Shown here piece after piece: positions 1-6,567 of a stretch of DNA of 64,000 nucleotides. Both the position numbers and the translations under genes were made by a program. Source of the stretch: an uncultured Victivallales bacterium (lineage in GTDB: Bacteria; Verrucomicrobiota; Lentisphaeria; Victivallales; UBA1829); the NCBI GenBank assembly GCA_934661375.1, contig CAKUJH010000004.1, positions 60,199 through 124,198 on the forward strand, read 5' to 3'. Numbering within the stretch: position 1 is the first letter of the stretch; every line of letters starts with the position of its first letter. The notes under the pieces were generated by a model. It did not search any database. It saw only the letters and a program-made list of their open reading frames with translations, and had not been told where the DNA came from.

Positions 1-250
1 TAAAACAGGGATATCCTTCGCCTATGATTTCCGGAACCCCGGAAATGTTGACGGTATCCGTCAGCCGGTAACTGCGTCCTCCGGAAATGCGGAGTGCTTT
101 CTGTTTTCTGGCTGCTGTTTTCATCGCGGTCTGAATATATGCCGTATGATCTGCGGCATTCGGGTCTTTGATGAAATCATTCAAATGGAGTGTGTCATTG
201 CCGAACAATGTCCCTGCCGCACAAAGTAAGATTACTGCGATCCGTTTCAT
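1..250 (-). CDS. Secreted parallel beta-helix (pectate-lyase-like) protein, N-terminal part only
   Basis: Only the first 83 codons lie in the window; the gene runs off the left edge. The protein starts with a signal peptide (MKRIAVILLCAAGTLFG, then ND), so it should be exported. The following residues, through ALRISGGRSYRLTDTVNISG and EIIGEGYP, match the opening of the next gene (HLPAGSYYLTDTIDLS, EIRGDGYP), so the two are tandem paralogues with the first coil of a right-handed beta-helix. The start codon overlaps the stop of the upstream gene by one base (TAATG), which suggests translational coupling. A role in polysaccharide binding or cleavage is inferred from the fold and neighbours only. 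Confidence 0.7.
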   Translation of the reverse strand, partial: MKRIAVILLCAAGTLFGNDTLHLNDFIKDPNAADHTAYIQTAMKTAARKQKALRISGGRSYRLTDTVNISGVPEIIGEGYPCF

Positions 251-1389
251 TATTTCCCCGTCTTTCCGGTAGATTCAGCCTTGGCAGGTTTTCCTTTTGT
301 TTCGGAAAATTTGATATCGCCTCCATATACAGCGTTTTTCAGAATTCCGGGCAGTACGCTTTGCATAGTCGCATCCGTATCGTTGACGCGGAATAGAATC
401 AGCCGTTTGATTCTTGCCGGATTCTTTTCCAGATATTCCAGATTGGCACTTGGTTCAACCAGAAACATTCTGGTATCAATAAGACCGGTGCAGGAGTCGA
501 TGGTAACATTGTTCGGGATTTCAAAGAAGCGGATGACTTGTGTTCCTGCACAGTAAATCCAGCAATCCGTGAGCAGTATGGAGCTGGGAACCACCGGATA
601 TTTCCATCGGAAAGCCCGGTAGTTGTAAATGATGGGAAGTCCGCCGCCTTCACCGCCGAAACGGGTGTCGCGGCAGGTCAGTTTCAGTCCGTAATTGTCA
701 ATCCAACGCTGTTTGGTCTGCGCGCGGGGCGTTTTGACCAGAGGGACTCCCAGAACATGGTCAATAGTCAGACAGCCGTAATTCACAATCGCAGCCTGGT
801 CGAACATTTTCGGACTGGTGGTTATCCAGCTGTTGGACAGCCGTACCCAGTCGCCAGTGCTTTGCAGCACCTGCCGGTTGGAATAAAATGAACATGCATC
901 TATCAGCACATGCGCGGAAACCATTTCTCTGCCGAATTTGATGGCAAATTCTCCTGCTTTCTGGAATTTGCAATTGGAGATGATGATATTGGTTCGGTCT
1001 GTATTGTTGTTGCTCAGCTGCAGCTGATTTTTGCCGCCATGGAATGACAGTCCTTCAATTTTCAGTTTCCAGGCGGAATTGAAAATGAAAATATCTTTGT
1101 TTTCATCTTTCATGATAATTTCCGGATATCCGTCTCCACGGATTTCCCCATTGGCAAGAGCGGACAGATCGATCGTGTCCGTCAGATAATACGAGCCAGC
1201 CGGCAAGTGCAGATATCTGAGTCTTTTGCGCTGAATTTCCTGAACCGCCTGCCGGAACGCTTCAGTATCATCGCCGGGTTTTCCATATTTCTGAATATAT
1301 TCACGCATATTCAATTCCGTTTGAGGTGCTGCCAGTAATTGCAGTCCGCAGCACAGAATGAACATCAGGAGACACATTGCTTTTTTCAT
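250..1389 (-). CDS. Secreted right-handed beta-helix protein, putative polysaccharide-active
   Basis: 379 residues beginning with a clear signal peptide (MKKAMCLLMFILCCGLQLLAA). I chose the ATG at 1389 because it has a GAGG site upstream and begins directly with the signal peptide; the open frame reaches 1470. Residues 25-110 contain the typical start of pectate-lyase-like beta-helices (EIRGDGYPEIIMKDEN), followed by short repeated strands with Asn and Asp turns (LSNNNTDRTNIIISNCKF, ILTDCWIYC, TIDSCTGLID). No catalytic residues could be assigned. It lies 34 bp downstream of a pseudopilin gene under an AraC-controlled promoter, so induction by a glycan is likely. It could also be a binding or structural protein rather than an enzyme. 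Confidence 0.7.
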   Translation of the reverse strand: MKKAMCLLMFILCCGLQLLAAPQTELNMREYIQKYGKPGDDTEAFRQAVQEIQRKRLRYLHLPAGSYYLTDTIDLSALANGEIRGDGYPEIIMKDENKDIFIFNSAWKLKIEGLSFHGGKNQLQLSNNNTDRTNIIISNCKFQKAGEFAIKFGREMVSAHVLIDACSFYSNRQVLQSTGDWVRLSNSWITTSPKMFDQAAIVNYGCLTIDHVLGVPLVKTPRAQTKQRWIDNYGLKLTCRDTRFGGEGGGLPIIYNYRAFRWKYPVVPSSILLTDCWIYCAGTQVIRFFEIPNNVTIDSCTGLIDTRMFLVEPSANLEYLEKNPARIKRLILFRVNDTDATMQSVLPGILKNAVYGGDIKFSETKGKPAKAESTGKTGK

Positions 1390-1423
1390 AAAATAAACCT
1401 CGTTTTTTTGATGGTTGCAGTTT

Positions 1424-2206
1424 TCAGTAACAGTAAGTTGCATTCCATTCGGAAGCGCAGAATGGTTCATTCCGGTAGCCCGTTGACCCTACGGTTTTCC
1501 AAAAATTCACATCCCCGACATGACCGTCCACAAACTGTACCATGGTTTTAGCAATACCATGATAAGTTCCCGGCGCCCACATCCGGTAAAATCCTTCATA
1601 TGACAGTACCGGGTAATTGCCCGGAGTGCTGATGGTGTACCCTCCCTTTGAATAATTCTGATATTCTCCGCAATAAATGAGTTTTCCCGGCGATTTGAGC
1701 CGTTCCACTTTTGCTCCGTAATGTCTTTTCCCGGAACTGTTTTGCCCCCATCCGAGGTTGTACAGCATACGGGTGATCCCGTAACTGCCGTTTGACCAAT
1801 AGAGGGGCTGCGATGACAGATGCGGAGCCAGCTCCAGATGATTCGGGCACCGGAATGTTTTCATTCCTTTTGTATAAGAAATCGTATCATTATGAATATC
1901 TTTAGCCATGTACACGGCTAAAAGCGCATTCCAGCAATACTGCTGCAGAAAAGTGCTTTGCGCAAACGGCGTGACCATTCCGTTGTAATCTGCGGAATAG
2001 AGGTTCATGGAAATTCCGATCTGTTTCAGATTGTTCCGGCACGCTGTCATTTTTGCCATTTGCCGGGCCTTGTTCAGAGCCGGCAGGAGCATTCCAGCCA
2101 GAATGGCAATGATCGCTATAATAATCAGCAGCTCAATTAATGTAAAATGGTTTGACCGGTGCTTTTCATTGGACCCCACTGGTGTTGAACATTCTCTTCG
2201 CCTCAT
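1424..2206 (-). CDS. Pseudopilin-like protein with prepilin cleavage/methylation motif and C-terminal VDGH motif
   Basis: 260 residues. After a short basic leader comes the type IV prepilin/pseudopilin signature NHFTLIELLIIIAIIAILAG, which is cleaved before Phe by PilD/GspO-type peptidases in known systems. The assembly helix leads into LLPALNKARQMAKMTACRNN, as in the large pseudopilin families of Planctomycetes and Lentisphaerae. The C-terminal part has VQFVDGHVGDVNFW, the family's DGH motif. The ATG at 2206 has an AAGGAG site; the frame extends to 2287 but lacks one there. It is the first gene of an operon with two secreted beta-helix proteins, driven by a strong promoter at 2259-2287. A role in surface display or secretion of the partner is inference. 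Confidence 0.85.
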   Translation of the reverse strand: MRRRECSTPVGSNEKHRSNHFTLIELLIIIAIIAILAGMLLPALNKARQMAKMTACRNNLKQIGISMNLYSADYNGMVTPFAQSTFLQQYCWNALLAVYMAKDIHNDTISYTKGMKTFRCPNHLELAPHLSSQPLYWSNGSYGITRMLYNLGWGQNSSGKRHYGAKVERLKSPGKLIYCGEYQNYSKGGYTISTPGNYPVLSYEGFYRMWAPGTYHGIAKTMVQFVDGHVGDVNFWKTVGSTGYRNEPFCASEWNATYCY

Positions 2207-2258
2207 TTCTTTCTCCTTGTTGTTTATTGCTGGAAATAAACTTTCTGAAAACTTCTTT

Positions 2259-2287
2259 ATTATAGCATACATTCTGACAATCTGCAA
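2259..2287 (-). promoter_or_regulatory. Promoter of the pseudopilin / beta-helix operon
   Basis: On the minus strand, TTGCAG (2287-2282) and a perfect TATAAT (2264-2259) are separated by 17 bp. Transcription would start near 2252, about 46 bases before the pseudopilin start codon. Confidence 0.65.
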
Positions 2288-2316
2288 TGGTAAAAATAGA
2301 GTATTGCTGGTAAAAA
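2288..2316. promoter_or_regulatory. Direct repeats, probable AraC-type operator
   Basis: TGGTAAAAA occurs at 2288-2296 and again at 2308-2316, exactly 20 bp apart. The first copy abuts the -35 box of the minus-strand promoter. AraC/XylS activators bind direct repeats of about 21 bp spacing next to or overlapping -35, and an AraC gene is transcribed divergently from here. Binding by that protein is inference. Confidence 0.5.
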
Positions 2317-2645
2317 AGTTGCATTGCAGTCACAGGTATTCGTGAAAGCACGTTGGCTGTAAAAAATACGGATTTATCTGGTATTGCTGTTGTTTGCACG
2401 ATCAATATTCCGGTTAGAACGTTTTTCCTGATAACGTAAACAGGGAATAGATAGAACAGAAGATGCCGTTTTATGACTTCCTGCTCGCTTGATGCGGGCA
2501 GCAGTTTTCAGAGTTACTGATTCTCTTGGATATGGTATAGTCGTATAGATTGCGATTCTGTCGATAATCTGAAACAAAGCAGGAGAAAATTTCCTCAATT
2601 CCTGCCGTTCGGAGAGGTTTCGGAGAATAATGTTGGTGAACGAAG

Positions 2646-2674
2646 TTGAAATATAGCAGAAAGCATGATATGAT
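2646..2674 (+). promoter_or_regulatory. Promoter of the AraC-family regulator gene
   Basis: TTGAAA (2646-2651) and TATGAT (2669-2674) are spaced by 17 bp. The predicted start of transcription is near 2681, about 35 bases before the ATG at 2716. Confidence 0.5.
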
Positions 2675-2715
2675 ATAAAGAAAATTATCTGGCAGCAGAT
2701 TTGTGGAGAACCAGT

Positions 2716-3528
2716 ATGGCGTCAAAATATTTTTATGTGAACCGGTACATCGGAAGCAATGGCACCGCTTTGAGGATCAACGCACCGATTCATGTCCGCA
2801 CCTGCGGTCATTATATTGTTGATAAAACTTTCCGGGACAATTATCTGAAGAAAGATTTCCTGGAATTGTTCTGGTGCGTACGCGGAAGCGCCCGCATCGG
2901 ATTCCAGGGACGCGTATTTCTGATGCAGCCCCGGAATGTCTTTTTTTATCTTCCCGGCGATTTTCATGACATCACGGCACATTCCGCCCCGCTGGAGTAC
3001 TACTGGATGACGCTTGACGGAAACAATCTGGACAATCTGATCGAACATTTCAAGCTGGAGCAGAAAATCATACAGGCAGACATCTGTCCTATCAATCTGT
3101 TCCGTCAGCTGGCTCAACACATGGAAGAGCATACAATCCGCGGTGAATATCTGGCAGGGGCAGCGGCATATCATATCCTGTCTATGGCTATGGCCGGACA
3201 AATCAGCGAACAACCGTTATTTGAACTCTTCCGTGAATTGATTCAGCGCGGATACAACAATCCGGAACTGACCATAGAACAGATTGCGCAGCAGCTCAGT
3301 GTTCATCGCACGACTTTGACCCGCTGCCTGAAAACAGTTACCGGAATGACTCCCGGACAGTATCTGCTGGCATTCCGAATGCAGGAAGCCCTTTCCCTGA
3401 TCAAAAACACGACTCTTCAGTTCAAGAAAATTGCGGATGAAGTCGGTTTGCCGGATCAGAATTATTTTGCCAAAGTAGTTCGCAAACAGTTTGGCATGAG
3501 TCCCTCCGAACTGAGGAAAAACTCCTGA
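2716..3528 (+). CDS. AraC-family transcriptional regulator
   Basis: 270 residues: an N-terminal cupin-like sensor domain (about 1-150, with LKKDFLELFWCVRGSARIGF and VFFYLPGDFHDITAH) and a C-terminal double helix-turn-helix (about 170-268). The first helix-turn-helix is LTIEQIAQQLSVHRTTLTRC and the second is FKKIADEVGLPDQNYFAKVV, followed by the classic FGMSPSELR end. The ATG at 2716 is preceded by GGAG at good spacing; an in-frame TTG at 2701 is less likely. It is divergent from the pseudopilin/beta-helix operon, whose promoter carries direct repeats, so it probably activates that operon in response to a sugar. A strong hairpin follows the gene. Confidence 0.92.
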   Translation: MASKYFYVNRYIGSNGTALRINAPIHVRTCGHYIVDKTFRDNYLKKDFLELFWCVRGSARIGFQGRVFLMQPRNVFFYLPGDFHDITAHSAPLEYYWMTLDGNNLDNLIEHFKLEQKIIQADICPINLFRQLAQHMEEHTIRGEYLAGAAAYHILSMAMAGQISEQPLFELFRELIQRGYNNPELTIEQIAQQLSVHRTTLTRCLKTVTGMTPGQYLLAFRMQEALSLIKNTTLQFKKIADEVGLPDQNYFAKVVRKQFGMSPSELRKNS

Positions 3529-3629
3529 CTCATGAAGTGAAGAAAATTCAGACTTTCCTTCATCCAGTGTGAAAAACGCTTTTGAGCCGGAATTCTGCTG
3601 AAAAAATGCCGCAGTACAGACATAACCAA

Positions 3630-3668
3630 AAACCAGGACCGCAGGAAAAAAACTTGCGGTCCTGGTTT
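3630..3668. terminator. Bidirectional intrinsic terminator-like hairpin
   Basis: A perfect 14-bp inverted repeat (3630-3643 with 3655-3668; core AACCAGGACCGCA) with an 11-base loop lies between two convergent genes. On the minus strand the stem runs into TTTTTGG, and on the plus strand it ends in TTT, so it can serve both directions. Confidence 0.65.
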
Positions 3669-3683
3669 CCGATCTGCACGGAA

Positions 3684-4859
3684 TCAGAATGAACGGGAAA
3701 AATCGCCGGAGTCTCCGGCAGAAACCGTCTTTTTCTGATACCGGCTGGATGCAGCCAGTTTTTCCAGACTTCCGGCGTATGCTTCCGCATCCAGCGGAAG
3801 TTCCACGGTGCAGTCATGCAATCCGGAATAGAGCATGGCATTGCCGAGTTCAAGACCTTTGATTCCTTCTTCCAGCGGAGAAATCAGCGGTGTGCCGTGG
3901 CGGATGGCATCCGCAACATTGGCGAGAATGTTGCCGTGCTGATTGAAATCCGGACCGAGCGGCGGCAAGTCGATATTGCAAATCCAGTGCGGTGCTTTGG
4001 CAAAACTGAGTTTGCTGGTTCTGCAGAAAACCGACGTTTCAACTTCATTGCGGAGAAATTCCAGTTTGCCGCTTTCGTAGACCAGACGTCCGCGTTCCGC
4101 CATGATTTCCAGCCGGTTTGTTCCGGGCATTTCCCCCGTGGATGCAATGAAATTGCCGGTTTTTCCGTCGGCGTATTCCAGATAGGCATTGACTTCATCT
4201 TCAACTTCAATATCATGATATTTACCCAGTTTGACGGATGCACGGATCCGTGCCGGCATACCGAAGAACCATTGCATCAGATCCAGCTGATGCGGACACT
4301 GGTTCAGCAGGACGCCGCCGCCTTCGCCGCGCCAGCTTGCGCGCCAGTCGCCGGAATCATAATAATGCTGTGTGCGGAACCAGTCGGTGATCGTCCAGTT
4401 GATCCGCAGAATATGTCCCAGTTCCCCGTTGTCGATCAGCTGTTTTATTTTGATATGGGCAGGCAGAGTGCGCTGATTCAGCATCAGGGCCTTGACCCTG
4501 TCCGGGTAACGGGCGGCTTCGGCAAGCAGCGCCAGTCCGGCGGCTTTGTGAACCGCCAGCGGTTTTTCCACGATGACATGTCTGCCCGCCCGCAGGGCGC
4601 GAACCGCACATTCCGGATGCGAATAATGCGGAACCGCGACAATCACGCATTCGACCGCTTCATCTTTCAGGAATTCATCCAGTTCCGGATAGCAGCGGAT
4701 GGCTGGACGCAGTTCTTCGGGGATGCGCTTGAAGGCTTCCGGATTGATGTCACATGCCGCCACCGCCCGCGCATTGGACAGACGGCTCAAAAACCTGATG
4801 TGCGCGGAACCCATATTGCCGACTCCGACAATTCCGAATCTGACTTTTTCCGATGACAT
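3684..4859 (-). CDS. Gfo/Idh/MocA-family NAD(P)-dependent oxidoreductase
   Basis: 391 residues. The N-terminal Rossmann fold opens with VRFGIVGVGNMGSAHIRFL, and the family motif VIVEKPLAVHK, with the catalytic or binding Lys, is near residue 95. The C-terminal domain has GEGGGVLLNQCPHQLDLMQW, the usual substrate-site helix with D and H. Members oxidise or isomerise sugars, inositols or related polyols in the cytoplasm; the substrate cannot be read from the sequence. The ATG at 4859 has AGGAG at 8 bases; the frame stays open to 5009 without a better site. It is the last gene after a GH42-like enzyme and a GH110-like galactosidase, so it probably acts on a released sugar. Confidence 0.9.
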   Translation of the reverse strand: MSSEKVRFGIVGVGNMGSAHIRFLSRLSNARAVAACDINPEAFKRIPEELRPAIRCYPELDEFLKDEAVECVIVAVPHYSHPECAVRALRAGRHVIVEKPLAVHKAAGLALLAEAARYPDRVKALMLNQRTLPAHIKIKQLIDNGELGHILRINWTITDWFRTQHYYDSGDWRASWRGEGGGVLLNQCPHQLDLMQWFFGMPARIRASVKLGKYHDIEVEDEVNAYLEYADGKTGNFIASTGEMPGTNRLEIMAERGRLVYESGKLEFLRNEVETSVFCRTSKLSFAKAPHWICNIDLPPLGPDFNQHGNILANVADAIRHGTPLISPLEEGIKGLELGNAMLYSGLHDCTVELPLDAEAYAGSLEKLAASSRYQKKTVSAGDSGDFSRSF

Positions 4860-4902
4860 TTGCATGACTCCTGTTTCTGTTGATGTGTCAGAAGAATATC
4901 TT

Positions 4903-6567
4903 TCAAAAGAATGTATTGTTTTCCCGTATGACCGCTTTGCAGTGCCTGAAAACCGCCCAGGGCGAATCCTTTTCCGCGAACGAATACGTTGTTTCTGTCG
5001 GCGGATCAAACGGATAGGTGCGGTCCTCTTCGAAGGAATTGTTCCGCAGAACAGCCCGGCTGACGGACAGCATCAGTATCTGCGGACGTCTGGCGGAGCG
5101 GAAACGGTTGTTCATCAGCCGGATCTCTCCATGATAGAAGAAACCTTCTTCCAGTTTTTCCAGTTCCGGGAAAACTGCGACCTGCTCTCTGGTGGAACTG
5201 TATTTCCGGTAACAGCAGTTGTCGAAGAAATTGTTTTCCAGAACCATTTCCCCGACAGGTCCGGCTTCATACCAGAATCCGGTGTCTCCCGCGACAAAGA
5301 CCGCAGCTCCAGACGTATGGAATGTACAGCCGGAAATGACAGCTTTCTTCACGCCGGAAACCAGTGCGCCTCTGCCGCACAGCGGACGGAAAGTACAGCG
5401 GCGGATCAGCAGTTCCGCGGAGGCACTTTCCAGAACCCGCGCACAGTCCCCCGGTTTCCATTCCGGAGGCAGCTCCTCTTCCGGAACCACCAGCGTGATG
5501 CTTTTGTTCAGCAGACGCGCTTCCTTGAGTTTTATTCGGGCATAAGGTTTCCCCGTATCATTCTTGACCAGTTCCAGCGTATCGCCGGGAAACGCCCCCG
5601 GCAGTCCCTGCTGCTGGAAGTGGCCGCTGTCCAGATAATAGAACCTGCCGCCCGGAATGCGCATTTTCAGCGGACGGTATATCCCGTGAGCATTGAATGA
5701 ATCATCCAGAGTTCCGGTCAGAATGCAGTCTTCCAGCGAAAGTTTTCCGCGGCATTCCGAAAAATGAACGGCGTCATCGGAGACGGATGCCCGACGTCCG
5801 CGCGGAATGACTCTGACATTTTTCAGCGAGACATTCCGGCAGAGCTGTGCCAGCACTCCCATTCCGGCTGCATGATGAATGGTAATATCCTCCAGCTGAA
5901 CATCCTGGCAGCGGTCGAAGACCAATCCCGGACAGAGCCGCGCTTCATGCCGGATTACCAGAGCGTCGGACAGAATTCGGTCCGACAGATCCGGTATTCC
6001 GATCAGACCGTCCCGTTCCAGCAGTCCGCGGTTCGGAATTTGAACACCCCGGTCATTCCAGACCAGTTCCTGTTTTTCCGGGTCGAAAGAGCTGATGACG
6101 AGCTGACCGGAAAGATTGTCGCAGAAATCTTCGGAAAAATGCAGCCTGCCGTTTTCGAAACGGTGTTTTCCGCCGATTTTCAGCCAGCAGAGCTTTCCGT
6201 CACGGCGGACGACGTCGGCGTCGGACACAAAGGAATCTTCAAAATCAACGGTGATCCCCCGGATGGAAAGGCGGGTGCAGTTTTCCGCCGCCAGCGGGGA
6301 AATCCGCCCGTGAAAACAGAATTCCGTCCGCTCGCCGGAGATCCGGAAATCTTTCCGGTCCCGCAGATCCAGGGCGATGGTTTTGATTCCTTCGTCATTA
6401 TTGGAGAACCAGCAGTAACGCCGACTGCAGTTTTCCGGAAAGAATTCATATCGTCCGGGCTGGAAACAGATTTCAGAGTCTCCGGTTTTTTCAGCCTGCG
6501 CCAGAGCCTGCTGCCACAGGACTGCGGCATTGTGTCCGGGAACTGGCGGCGGAACTTTGATGCTCAT
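4903..6567 (-). CDS. GH110-like alpha-1,3-galactosidase (parallel beta-helix)
   Basis: 554 residues of beta-helix repeats. The segment IHHAAGMGVLAQ (230-241), then DDAVHFSECRG (264-274) and GTLDDSFNAHG (285-295), match the conserved core of glycoside hydrolase family 110. These are exo-enzymes that remove terminal alpha-1,3-linked galactose, for example from blood-group B or linear B structures and some galactans. The Asp residues in these motifs are the likely catalytic acids. The start at 6567 forms an ATGA overlap with the upstream gene's stop, and the frame further upstream is not needed. No signal peptide is visible (MSIKVPPPVPG), unlike many family members, so cytoplasmic action is possible. 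The specificity is inferred from family similarity. Confidence 0.75.
   Translation of the reverse strand: MSIKVPPPVPGHNAAVLWQQALAQAEKTGDSEICFQPGRYEFFPENCSRRYCWFSNNDEGIKTIALDLRDRKDFRISGERTEFCFHGRISPLAAENCTRLSIRGITVDFEDSFVSDADVVRRDGKLCWLKIGGKHRFENGRLHFSEDFCDNLSGQLVISSFDPEKQELVWNDRGVQIPNRGLLERDGLIGIPDLSDRILSDALVIRHEARLCPGLVFDRCQDVQLEDITIHHAAGMGVLAQLCRNVSLKNVRVIPRGRRASVSDDAVHFSECRGKLSLEDCILTGTLDDSFNAHGIYRPLKMRIPGGRFYYLDSGHFQQQGLPGAFPGDTLELVKNDTGKPYARIKLKEARLLNKSITLVVPEEELPPEWKPGDCARVLESASAELLIRRCTFRPLCGRGALVSGVKKAVISGCTFHTSGAAVFVAGDTGFWYEAGPVGEMVLENNFFDNCCYRKYSSTREQVAVFPELEKLEEGFFYHGEIRLMNNRFRSARRPQILMLSVSRAVLRNNSFEEDRTYPFDPPTETTYSFAEKDSPWAVFRHCKAVIRENNTFF

Larger units (their letters stand above)
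2207..2715. other. Divergent intergenic region between the pseudopilin operon and an AraC regulator
   Basis: This 509-bp stretch has no convincing gene; short open frames in it lack ribosome sites and similarity. It holds a minus-strand promoter (2259-2287), a pair of TGGTAAAAA direct repeats just upstream of it (2288-2316), and a plus-strand promoter for the AraC gene (2646-2674). A 9-bp direct repeat GTATTGCTG occurs at 2301-2309 and 2381-2389. I see nothing else between about 2400 and 2640, which is rather AT-rich. Confidence 0.6.

Noticed and set aside
3816..4856. 346-codon plus-strand open frame opposite the Gfo/Idh gene
   Set aside because: It is the antisense shadow of a clear oxidoreductase, with no recognisable domain and no ribosome site.
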